This document shows, piece after piece, positions 56,740-64,000 of a DNA stretch of 64,000 nt. Position numbers and translations under genes: made by a program. The DNA comes from Acidithiobacillus sp. AMEEHan. GTDB lineage: Bacteria; Pseudomonadota; Gammaproteobacteria; Acidithiobacillales; Acidithiobacillaceae. A model generated the notes under the pieces. It was not told the origin of the DNA. It made no database searches and saw nothing but the letters and a program-made list of their open reading frames with translations. How positions within the stretch are numbered: position 1 is the stretch's first letter; each line of letters opens with the position of its first letter. The stretch covers positions 124,001 to 188,000 of the forward strand of contig NZ_CP118747.1 in NCBI RefSeq assembly GCF_030996345.1. The letters run 5' to 3'.

Positions 56740-57990
56740 TCAGTCGTGGAACTTGCGGAATACGAGAGTGCTGTTGGTACCACCAAAACCGAAGGAATTA
56801 CTCAACGCGACCTCGATAGACTGCCGCCGGGCCACGTTGGCCACATAATCCAGATCACAACCCTCCCCCGGCTGTTCCAGATTGATGGTGGGCGGCAGGA
56901 TGCCGTCGTGGATCGCCAGCGTAGTGAAGACCGCTTCGACCCCGCCGGCAGCGCCGAGAAGGTGTCCGGTCATGGACTTGGTCGAACTCATTGCGAGCCT
57001 CTTCGCGTGCTCGCCAAATACCGCTTTGACCGCTTCGGTTTCGGCCAAATCACCCAACGGCGTCGAAGTACCGTGGGCGTTGATGTAGTCCACGGCATCC
57101 ACCGGCAAACCGGCATTCCGCAAGGCTACCTGCATGCAGCGCGCGGCACCCTCTCCGCCGCTGGCGGGTTGCGTCATGTGATAGGCATCGGCGCTCATGC
57201 CGTAGCCAACAAGTTCTGCATAGATCTTTGCACCGCGCCGTTGCGCGAATTCAAGTTCTTCCAGAACCAGGATACCGGCACCCTCGGCGAGGACAAAACC
57301 ATCGCGCCCCTCGTCCCAGGGGCGACTCGCCTTCTCCGGGTCTTCATTTCGGGTCGACAACGCCCGGGCAGCAGAAAATCCTCCCAATCCCAAGGGGCTG
57401 ATGGCAGCCTCCGCACCACCGGCGATCATTACATCGGCATCGCCGTATTCAATGAGCCGCGCCGCATCGCCGATAGAGTGCGTTGCCGTCGAGCAGGCAG
57501 TCGCCATGGCAATGTTTGGGCCCTTCGCCCCATACAGTATCGATACATGACCAGACACCATATTGACGATACAACGCGGAATGAAGAACGGGGAAATGCG
57601 CCGCGGCCCGCTCTCAGTCACGACGGAATGCTCGGACTCAATGCCTGGTAGGCCACCAATACCACTGCCAATGGAAACACCTACGCGCTCAGCAATTTCC
57701 GGGGTAATCTTGAGCCCCGAGTCTTCCATTGCCTCCATGCTGGCGGCGAGACCGTAATGGATGAACAACTCCATCTTGCGCGCTTCTTTGACGGGCAAAT
57801 ACTGGCCGACATCGAAGCCTTTCACTTCGCCGGCGATCTGTGAGGCGTAGGACTCCGGATCAATGCGCGTAACCCGGGCAATACCACTGCGGCCGCGGAC
57901 GATGCTATCCCAAGAGGCGGCGACACCGATCCCGACCGGAGAGACGATCCCCAGACCGGTAACCACGACACGTCTTTTCAACGCAGGCAC
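56740..57990 (-). CDS. fabF: beta-ketoacyl-ACP synthase II
   Basis: A 416-residue condensing enzyme that elongates acyl-ACP with malonyl-ACP. The active-site Cys166 lies in [15 protein letters not shown], and the two His in [11 protein letters not shown] and [12 protein letters not shown]. Full length, starting [14 protein letters not shown]. It is 24 bases after acpP and is transcribed with it. Confidence 0.96.
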   Translation of the reverse strand: MPALKRRVVVTGLGIVSPVGIGVAASWDSIVRGRSGIARVTRIDPESYASQIAGEVKGFDVGQYLPVKEARKMELFIHYGLAASMEAMEDSGLKITPEIAERVGVSIGSGIGGLPGIESEHSVVTESGPRRISPFFIPRCIVNMVSGHVSILYGAKGPNIAMATACSTATHSIGDAARLIEYGDADVMIAGGAEAAISPLGLGGFSAARALSTRNEDPEKASRPWDEGRDGFVLAEGAGILVLEELEFAQRRGAKIYAELVGYGMSADAYHMTQPASGGEGAARCMQVALRNAGLPVDAVDYINAHGTSTPLGDLAETEAVKAVFGEHAKRLAMSSTKSMTGHLLGAAGGVEAVFTTLAIHDGILPPTINLEQPGEGCDLDYVANVARRQSIEVALSNSFGFGGTNSTLVFRKFHD

Positions 57991-58014
57991 TCCAAAAGGT
58001 ACGGAGAAATGATC

Positions 58015-58263
58015 TCAGGCATCCTGCTTGGGCAAATGCGCACTGACGTAGTCGATAGCCTGCTGCACCGTGGAAATTTTTTCGGCTTCTTCGTCGGGAA
58101 TTTCGCAGTCGAATTCTTCCTCGAGAGCCATCACCAACTCGACGTTGTCGAGGGAATCGGCGCCCAAATCGTCAGCAAACGACGCTTCGTTGGTGACCTC
58201 ATCCTCATTCACACCCAGTTGCTCGACGACCACTTTCTTTACACGTGCTGCGATATCATCCAT
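58015..58263 (-). CDS. acpP: acyl carrier protein
   Basis: An 82-residue acidic helical carrier. Ser37 in [18 protein letters not shown] receives 4'-phosphopantetheine. It carries growing acyl chains between the fab enzymes encoded around it. An 81-bp gap precedes it after fabG, which could hold an internal promoter, as ACP is usually expressed at higher levels. Confidence 0.97.
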   Translation of the reverse strand: MDDIAARVKKVVVEQLGVNEDEVTNEASFADDLGADSLDNVELVMALEEEFDCEIPDEEAEKISTVQQAIDYVSAHLPKQDA

Positions 58264-58344
58264 GGGAGAGACTCCTCAGTTGGTAAAAATTATTTTCGGC
58301 AGAATTGGACCACAGCTGGCGCCGTCCTGTAAAGGAAAAAGGCA

Positions 58345-59085
58345 TCATCCCATCCACAATCCGCCATTCACCTGCAGGGTTTCGCCGGTGATATAGGCAG
58401 CTTGTGCAGAGGCGAGGAAGGCGACGGCAGCCGCCACATCCGCCCCGCTACCCAGGCGGCCAGCGGGAATCTGCTGTAACAGATGTTCACGCTGTGCCTC
58501 GTTCAAGGCGGCGGTCATATCGGTGGCGATGAACCCCGGGGCGACACAATTGACGGTGACCCCGCGCGCAGCGACCTCGCGCGCCAGGGCGCGGCTGAAA
58601 CCCATGACGCCGGCCTTGGCGGCAGCATAATTGCTCTGTCCAGCGTTGCCCATCATCCCCACCACCGAAGTGATGCTGATGATGCGCCCGTACTGCGCCT
58701 TGATCATGTCGCGCACACAGAGGCGACTGAGGCGATAGACGGCGCGCAGATTGGTTTGCAGCACCCGGTCCCAGTCCTCGTCCTTCATACGCAACAACAA
58801 CTGATCGCGGGTGATTCCCGCATTGTTCACGAGGACGCTGGGGCTTCCCAGCTCGGCCCGGATCTGCGCCAACGTGGCATCCATGGCAGCGTCGTCAGTC
58901 ACATCGAGAACGTAGCCTCGTCCCTGCTCCCCCAACGTATCGCTGAGAGCCGCTGCCCCGGCTGCACTGGTCGCGGTAGCAGCCACCCGGGCACCAAGGT
59001 TGCGGAATTCTTCGACCAACGCAGCACCAATACCGCGACTGCCACCGGTAATCAGCACCAATTGCCCGGCCAATGCGTTGCTCAT
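58345..59085 (-). CDS. fabG: 3-oxoacyl-ACP reductase
   Basis: A 246-residue short-chain dehydrogenase that reduces 3-oxoacyl-ACP with NADPH. TGGSRGIGAA binds the cofactor, NNAG follows, and the Ser-Tyr-Lys triad lies in ITSVVGMMGNAGQSNYAAAK. Ends in YITGETLQVNGGLWMG, as is usual. It starts at the fabD stop. Confidence 0.96.
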   Translation of the reverse strand: MSNALAGQLVLITGGSRGIGAALVEEFRNLGARVAATATSAAGAAALSDTLGEQGRGYVLDVTDDAAMDATLAQIRAELGSPSVLVNNAGITRDQLLLRMKDEDWDRVLQTNLRAVYRLSRLCVRDMIKAQYGRIISITSVVGMMGNAGQSNYAAAKAGVMGFSRALAREVAARGVTVNCVAPGFIATDMTAALNEAQREHLLQQIPAGRLGSGADVAAAVAFLASAQAAYITGETLQVNGGLWMG

Positions 59086-60020
59086 CAGAGATCCTCCAGC
59101 GCCGTGACGAAACTCTTTTCGTCATCGAGAGACAACATGCGCAGACTGGGCTCAATGCGCTTGCCCAACCCGGACAGGACTTTACCCGGGCCCATCTCGA
59201 CGAAAGTAGTGGCCCCTTGTCGGGCCAGGAAGCGAATACTTTCGGTCCAGCGCACCGGGGAAAAGATCTGCCGGCGCAAGGCCTCACGAATGGCCGCCGG
59301 CTCGCGATGCGTTTGCGCGTCCACATTGTGCACTAGCAGCGCATTGGGACTACGGAATTCCACGTTGGCAAGGTCAAGCGCAAATTCCTCGGCCGCCTCG
59401 GTCATCAGAGAACAGTGGCTGGGGACACTCACGGGCAAGAGCACGACTTTTTTGGCCCCGGCATCCTTGGCCCGCTCGCTGAGCCGCTCGACGGCAGCGC
59501 GTTGTCCTGCCACAACGATCTGCCCCGGCGCATTGAGGTTTGCAAGCTCCAGGACCTGACCCTGCGCCTCCCGCTGACAAAGGGCGCGCAGATCCTCTTC
59601 GCTGATGCCGAGAACCGCGGCCATCGCCCCTTCGCCCTCAGGCACGGCGTTTTGCATGAGTTCTCCGCGGCGTGCAACCAGCCGAAGGGCGCTGGCAAAA
59701 TCCAAGCTGCCGGCGACCACCAACGCGGTATATTCGCCCAAGGAGTGGCCGGCAACGAAGTCGGGACTGGACCCGCCCTCCTCCTCCCAAGCACGGAACA
59801 TGGCATAGCCCGCGGTGAGCATCAGCGGTTGCGTCCAGCGGGTCTGGTTCAGCTCCTCGAGCGGACCTTCCTGCGCCAACTGCCAAAGATCGCGATGCAA
59901 CAGATCAGAGGCCTCGGCAAAAATCTCTCGCAGCACCGGGCGCCCGGCACTGATAGCGGCGAGCATGCCGATGGATTGCGATCCTTGACCCGGAAAAACA
60001 AAGGCAATCGAACCCTGCAC
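59085..60020 (-). CDS. fabD: malonyl-CoA:ACP transacylase
   Basis: A 311-residue enzyme that loads malonyl groups onto ACP. Signature FVFPGQGSQSIGM, nucleophile Ser in AGHSLGEYTALV, and His in VSVPSHCSLM. Normal length. A 36-base gap separates it from fabH. Confidence 0.96.
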   Translation of the reverse strand: MQGSIAFVFPGQGSQSIGMLAAISAGRPVLREIFAEASDLLHRDLWQLAQEGPLEELNQTRWTQPLMLTAGYAMFRAWEEEGGSSPDFVAGHSLGEYTALVVAGSLDFASALRLVARRGELMQNAVPEGEGAMAAVLGISEEDLRALCQREAQGQVLELANLNAPGQIVVAGQRAAVERLSERAKDAGAKKVVLLPVSVPSHCSLMTEAAEEFALDLANVEFRSPNALLVHNVDAQTHREPAAIREALRRQIFSPVRWTESIRFLARQGATTFVEMGPGKVLSGLGKRIEPSLRMLSLDDEKSFVTALEDL

Positions 60021-60056
60021 TGTACTCTCCTTGCTACGAATGTGGTGGCCGTACGC

Positions 60057-60998
60057 TCAGGTCCAGCGTAGCAGCGCCGAGCCCCAGGTAAAACCTCCGC
60101 CAAAAGCCTCCAGCAGCAGTAGCTGCCCTCGGCGGAAACAATTGCGCTGCACTGCATAGTCCAGGGCCAGAGGTACCGAGGCCGCCGACACATTGCCGTG
60201 CTCGCCCACCGTTATCACCACCCGCTCCATGGGCAAGGCCAGTTTTTCTGCGGTGGCTTGGATGATACGGATATTGGCTTGGTGCGGTACCAGCCAGTCA
60301 ATATCGCTCCCCTGCAAGCCATTGGCTGCCAAGGTTTCCTGCACAATTTCGCCCAGCGTGCGCACGGCCATGCGAAATACCGCATTGCCCTGCATGGTCA
60401 AGTGGGTCTCCGCTTGCGGGACCTGTAAAAGCTCGGCATAGCGCCCATCGGCATGCAGGTGGGTGGAAAGAATGCCGGGCTGTTGCGCCACACTGAGAAT
60501 CACGGCACCCGCCCCATCACCAAAAAGGATGCAGGTGCTGCGATCCTGCCAGTCGACGATGCGCGACATGGTTTCCACGCCAATGACCAGCGCCGTTTTC
60601 GCGGCACCGCTGCGCAGAAACTGGTCGGCGGTGGCCAAGGCATAAATGAAACCCGTACAGACCGCCTGGACGTCGAAAGCAGCCGCCCCTTGGTTGCCCA
60701 GGCGGGCCTGCACCAGACAGGCGGTGCTCGGAAAGATCTGGTCCGGCGTGGTCGTGGCGACGATGATCAGGTCGATGTCCGTGGCCTGCAACCCGGCAGC
60801 AGCAAGGGCACGCTCGGCGGCACGGGTGGCCATGTCCGTACTGCCCTGCCCTTCCGCTGCCAGATGTCGCGAATGAATCCCGGTGCGCGCGACAATCCAT
60901 TCATCACTCGTGTCCACCCAAGTGCTGAGCTCGTGGTTGTCGAGCACCCTTTCCGGCAGATAAGAACCGGTGGCAATCAACTGGCTGTAATTAGACAT
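60057..60998 (-). CDS. fabH: beta-ketoacyl-ACP synthase III
   Basis: A 313-residue condensing enzyme that starts fatty-acid synthesis from acetyl-CoA and malonyl-ACP. Cys114 lies in [12 protein letters not shown]; His and Asn are in VPHQANIRI and [11 protein letters not shown]. It overlaps plsX by 1 base. Confidence 0.96.
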   Translation of the reverse strand: MSNYSQLIATGSYLPERVLDNHELSTWVDTSDEWIVARTGIHSRHLAAEGQGSTDMATRAAERALAAAGLQATDIDLIIVATTTPDQIFPSTACLVQARLGNQGAAAFDVQAVCTGFIYALATADQFLRSGAAKTALVIGVETMSRIVDWQDRSTCILFGDGAGAVILSVAQQPGILSTHLHADGRYAELLQVPQAETHLTMQGNAVFRMAVRTLGEIVQETLAANGLQGSDIDWLVPHQANIRIIQATAEKLALPMERVVITVGEHGNVSAASVPLALDYAVQRNCFRRGQLLLLEAFGGGFTWGSALLRWT

Positions 60999-62023
60999 CA
61001 GGCGCTGTTGCGAATCACTTGCGCCAAATCGTCTTGCACCACTTTGGCGATCTCTAGGGTGAGGCGGTGGCGGGCCTCGGCGATAGCCACTTCCACGGCT
61101 CGGGCAAAGGCCAGACGATCGGCGTTGCCATGACTCTTGATGATGATGCCATTCAGACCAAGCAAAGTCGCACCGTTGTATTGCCGCGAATCGAGCCGGC
61201 GTCGCAATTTTTGCAGGATGGGTCGATTGATGAGGTAGGCCATGCGCCCATAGAGTCCCTGCGTGTAACTGGCGCGGAGTTCTTGCCGCACCATGGCTGC
61301 CAAGCCTTCCGAGGTCTTGAGGAAGACATTACCGACGAAACCATCGCAAACCAGAACATCACAACCGTCTTGGTATACCTGGGATCCTTCCACGTTACCA
61401 ATGAAGTGCAGATGACTCTGCCGCAGCAAAGCACTGGCGGCCTTCACCAGCTCGTTCCCCTTGATTTCTTCCGAGCCGATGTTGAGCAGCCCGACCCGGG
61501 GCCTTTGCGTTCCCGTCACCTGCGCGAAAAGAATGGATCCCATCACCGCAAACTGCAGCAGATGCTCCGGGTGGCAGTCCACATTTGCTCCCAGATCGAG
61601 AACCAGCACCCGACCCTTCCGGGTGGGCAGAAAGGCAGCAATTGCCGGACGGTCAATTCCAGGGATGGTGCGCAGGAAGACCTTGCCCATCGCCATGAGC
61701 GCACCGGTGTTACCCGCGCTGACGACGGCATCGACCTGCCCCTCGCGCAGCAGACCGATCGCCACATGCATGGATGAATCACGCTTGCTGCGTAATGCCT
61801 GGGAGGGCGCGTCGTCCATCCCGACGACCTGGCTGGCATGCCGAATCTGCACCTGTGCCGTGTCCCTGAGACGACTGCGCTGCAGTTCCCGGCGGAGAGT
61901 CGTTTCATCGCCAACCAGATGAAACTGCACGTCCGGATAGTCCTTCACCAGGCCGGCAAGGGCGAGCAGAACCGTGCGCGGTCCTGAGTCGCCACTCATG
62001 GCATCAACGGCAATCTGCGGCAA
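60998..62023 (-). CDS. plsX: phosphate acyltransferase PlsX
   Basis: A 341-residue enzyme that makes acyl-phosphate from acyl-ACP for phospholipid synthesis. Starts [13 protein letters not shown], with [27 protein letters not shown] and [16 protein letters not shown] as markers. It precedes fabH, the standard order. Confidence 0.96.
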   Translation of the reverse strand: MPQIAVDAMSGDSGPRTVLLALAGLVKDYPDVQFHLVGDETTLRRELQRSRLRDTAQVQIRHASQVVGMDDAPSQALRSKRDSSMHVAIGLLREGQVDAVVSAGNTGALMAMGKVFLRTIPGIDRPAIAAFLPTRKGRVLVLDLGANVDCHPEHLLQFAVMGSILFAQVTGTQRPRVGLLNIGSEEIKGNELVKAASALLRQSHLHFIGNVEGSQVYQDGCDVLVCDGFVGNVFLKTSEGLAAMVRQELRASYTQGLYGRMAYLINRPILQKLRRRLDSRQYNGATLLGLNGIIIKSHGNADRLAFARAVEVAIAEARHRLTLEIAKVVQDDLAQVIRNSA

Positions 62024-62047
62024 TTGAGTTAAGACCGGAGAATTCGT

Positions 62048-62233
62048 TCAGGCGTCTACGGACTTGCGCACCATCTCGCGCCCTTTGTAGTGACCACACT
62101 CTGGGCAGACGTGGTGGGGCAACTTGCTCGCTCCGCAGTGATCGCAGGTCGACCGGTTGCTTGCCGTCAAGAAATCGTGGGCGCGGCGCATGTCGCGCTT
62201 GGACTTGGAGGTTTTACTCTGGGGAACTGCCAT
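62048..62233 (-). CDS. rpmF: 50S ribosomal protein L32
   Basis: A 61-residue basic protein with the zinc ribbon Cys pairs in [20 protein letters not shown]. The N-terminus [19 protein letters not shown] is diagnostic of L32. It sits between yceD and plsX, which is conserved across bacteria. Confidence 0.97.
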   Translation of the reverse strand: MAVPQSKTSKSKRDMRRAHDFLTASNRSTCDHCGASKLPHHVCPECGHYKGREMVRKSVDA

Positions 62234-62256
62234 GATCTCGATTCTCCATCAACAAA

Positions 62257-62724
62257 CTACTGATTCGCATCGAGGCTTGGCACCTCGATTCCAGACACCG
62301 GACAAATGCCGGATGACCATTCCATACAACGCGGCAGGAGTGGCAGCGCCAATAACGCCTCCTCCTCCAGCCAATCCTGTACCGCCAACTTTCCCTCCGC
62401 AGCCATCACCAGCTCGCGCTCAGCATCAATGGCTGCCAGGGCCGCTTCCGTGTCTGCCACACCCACTCGCACGTGCTGGCGGATGTCGCAAGACATGCCA
62501 CCCAAGCAGCGCTCACAGCGCAAGCGCCCCTGCAATCGCAGCTCTCCGTCGACCAGCAGCACCCGACCGCGCCGTTGCAAACGCAGATCCACGCGCACCG
62601 AATCGAGCTGCTGCACTGCTTGCAGCAAGCGCTCCCAACGGGCAAAATCCGGCTCTCCAAACAACTGATCCCCCGCCTCGGAAATTCGGGAAATCAGCAA
62701 GGTAGAAACGTGCGCCGCAATCAT
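62257..62724 (-). CDS. yceD: DUF177 (YceD) family protein
   Basis: A 155-residue protein with GRLRCERCLGGMSCDIRQHV, the Cys pair region of DUF177, and an acidic C-terminus. In E. coli it is linked to 23S rRNA precursor accumulation; the exact role is open. It is the first gene of the fab operon; the start ATG 62724 has little Shine-Dalgarno match. Confidence 0.88.
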   Translation of the reverse strand: MIAAHVSTLLISRISEAGDQLFGEPDFARWERLLQAVQQLDSVRVDLRLQRRGRVLLVDGELRLQGRLRCERCLGGMSCDIRQHVRVGVADTEAALAAIDAERELVMAAEGKLAVQDWLEEEALLALPLLPRCMEWSSGICPVSGIEVPSLDANQ

Positions 62725-62756
62725 GAGGGCGGCATATTACCGAGGCTCAACGCTGG

Positions 62757-62785
62757 AGTAAAGCAGTTTTCCACCCACGACTCAA
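62757..62785 (-). promoter_or_regulatory. candidate promoter of the yceD-fab operon
   Basis: On the minus strand TTGAGT (62780-62785) and TTTACT (62757-62762) are 17 bp apart, about 33 bp before yceD. It is back to back with the carA promoter. Confidence 0.5.
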
Positions 62786-62808
62786 TTGTGTTGGGGCTTT
62801 CCCAGGGT

Positions 62809-62837
62809 TTGACCCGATCGGGCAGGGTTATTTAGAA
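62809..62837 (+). promoter_or_regulatory. candidate promoter of carA
   Basis: TTGACC (62809-62814), 17 bp, TAGAAT (62832-62837). Transcription should begin near 62844, only about 6 bases before a terminator-like hairpin. Confidence 0.6.
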
Positions 62838-62849
62838 TGCTTTGGGTAC

Positions 62850-62876
62850 ATGGGAGGCATCCGCCCTCCCATTTTT
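62850..62876 (+). terminator. intrinsic terminator in the carA leader (possible attenuator)
   Basis: Stem TGGGAGG (62850-62856) pairs with CCTCCCA (62864-62870), 7-nt loop, then six T. It lies between the promoter and the carA start. No plus-strand gene ends upstream, so it is not an ordinary gene-end terminator. Confidence 0.7.
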
Positions 62877-62909
62877 TGCATCTTCAATTCTGGCAACCTG
62901 GGGTGGGAT

Positions 62910-64000
62910 TTGGACGCAGTCCTGGCATTGGCCGATGGGCGTATCTTTCATGGCGCGGGATTCGGCGCTACTGGCTTGCGCGCGGGCGAGGTCTGCTTCA
63001 ATACGGCGATGACCGGATATCAGGAGATCCTGACCGATCCGTCTTATCGCGGGCAGATCATCACGCTGACCTATCCTCATATCGGCAATGTCGGCATCAA
63101 TGCGGAGGACGCCGAAGGCCGGGAGATCTTTTGCGCCGGCCTCCTGCTGCGCACCTTGCCGCGGGCGGCGAGCAACTGGCGGGCGCAAGAAGAACTCGAC
63201 ACCTATCTGCGTCGTCATGGCATTCCCGGCATGGCGGAATTCGATACCCGCGCCCTGACCCGTCATTTGCGCGAACACGGCGCTCAGAATGGGGCCCTTG
63301 CCGTCGGGATCGATTTGGACGTCGAGGCCGTCTTGGCGGCGGCGCGCGCCTTCCCGGGCCTCGAAGGGGCCGATCTGATTGCCGAGGTGACCACGGGCGA
63401 GCGGCAGGAGTGGACACGTCAAAGCCCTAGTCCCAAGAACGATTATGTCAGCCAGGATGCAGCGCAGACGAGCCACCATGTAGCGGTGGTCGATTTTGGT
63501 GCCAAACGGAATATTTTGCGCCTCCTCGCCGATCGCGGCTGCCGCGTGACCTTGTTGCCGCCGCAGAGCAGTAGTGCCGAAATCCTTGACGTCGGTGCTG
63601 ATGGCGTCCTGTTCAGTAATGGTCCCGGCGATCCTGCAGCCCTTTCCCAGGCGCAGCGCACGATGTTGGCGGTCGTAGAGGCGGGCGTCCCCACCTTCGG
63701 TCTGTGTCTCGGCCATCAGTTGCTCGGGCTCGCCCTGGGGGGCAAGACGCAGAAGATGAAATTTGGGCACCATGGCGCCAACCATCCGGTCCGCGATCTG
63801 CGCAGTGGTCGCGTCCTGATCACCAGCCAGAACCATGGCTTTGCGGTGGCGGCAGAGACGTTGCCCGATAGCGTCGAGATCACGCACGTATCTCTTTTTG
63901 ATGGCAGTCTGCAAGGGATGCGTCACCGCCAGCTTCCGGCCTTCTCTTTCCAGGGGCATCCGGAAGCCGGCCCCGGTCCCCACGATGCCAGCATCATCTT
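62910..64000 (+). CDS. carA: carbamoyl-phosphate synthase small subunit, 5' part
   Basis: 363 codons are visible and the gene runs off the window. It is the glutamine amidotransferase subunit that feeds ammonia to CarB for arginine and pyrimidine synthesis. Markers: LALADGRIFHGAGFGATG, ILTDPSYRGQIITLTYPHIGN, FSNGPGDPAAL, and the nucleophile Cys in FGLCLGHQLLG; His in QGHPEAGPGPHDAS near the end. The start is taken as TTG 62910 after GGGGTGGGA; no suitable ATG or GTG gives the N-terminus. It is preceded by a promoter and a terminator hairpin. Confidence 0.92.
   Translation, partial: MDAVLALADGRIFHGAGFGATGLRAGEVCFNTAMTGYQEILTDPSYRGQIITLTYPHIGNVGINAEDAEGREIFCAGLLLRTLPRAASNWRAQEELDTYLRRHGIPGMAEFDTRALTRHLREHGAQNGALAVGIDLDVEAVLAAARAFPGLEGADLIAEVTTGERQEWTRQSPSPKNDYVSQDAAQTSHHVAVVDFGAKRNILRLLADRGCRVTLLPPQSSSAEILDVGADGVLFSNGPGDPAALSQAQRTMLAVVEAGVPTFGLCLGHQLLGLALGGKTQKMKFGHHGANHPVRDLRSGRVLITSQNHGFAVAAETLPDSVEITHVSLFDGSLQGMRHRQLPAFSFQGHPEAGPGPHDASII

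Overview
The window is about 60% GC, densely coded, and reads like an acidophilic, chemolithotrophic proteobacterium, most likely an Acidithiobacillus relative. Supporting signs are an ArsR with a C-terminal Cys-Cys/Cys arsenite site of the A. ferrooxidans kind, a DoxX/DoxD-like membrane protein, a di-haem peroxidase, and the familiar proteobacterial yceD-rpmF-plsX-fab order. The genus call is an inference from gene content, not from a marker gene.

Layout. 1-10.5 kb: the end of a DUF465 protein, a PLD-like protein, a large secreted beta-propeller/phosphoesterase, glnE (apparently frameshifted three times), ilvE, a zinc-finger protein, dsbD and cutA. 10.57-18.97 kb: a genomic island in tRNA-Asn. 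The 3' half of the tRNA is repeated at 18930-18972. Inside lie arsR-arsI, a phosphate MFS transporter behind a Pho-box-like array, a solo winged-helix protein, decayed IS256/IS30 transposases, a cation/proton antiporter, and an IS21 element sitting inside an IS3-family remnant. No integrase is left. 19-29 kb: tpm and a long minus-strand operon that combines gas and redox sensing (H-NOX-like, di-iron ODP-like, two V4R-like proteins, Roadblock) with a histidine kinase, receivers, a GGDEF protein and an EAL protein; most junctions are 4-nt overlaps. 29-35 kb: cytochrome b561, a TonB receptor, a periplasmic beta-propeller and a Tat-exported multicopper oxidase, with a second Pho-box-like array. 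35-43 kb: PepSY protein, two-component system and a tripartite RND efflux system whose permease is frameshifted. 43-52.7 kb: DoxX-like protein, Old Yellow Enzyme, tRNA-Leu, BFD-like ferredoxin, YheT hydrolase, ModE-like regulator, ilvA, truncated globin, UDG-like protein, cytochrome c peroxidase and small proteins. 52.8-62.7 kb: tRNA-Ser and the fatty-acid operon yceD-rpmF-plsX-fabH-fabD-fabG-acpP-fabF-pabC-mltG-tmk-holB-pilZ on the minus strand. 62.9 kb to the end: the start of carA, behind a promoter followed at once by an intrinsic terminator.

The most interesting parts are the gas-sensing/c-di-GMP operon (19.6-29.0 kb), the integrase-less tRNA island, the repeated Pho-like arrays that tie a phosphate transporter, a TonB receptor and a phosphoesterase into one possible regulon, and the attenuator-like leader of carA. 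Four frame breaks (three in glnE, one in the RND permease) all look like one missing base in C/G runs, which points to sequencing or assembly error rather than true gene loss.
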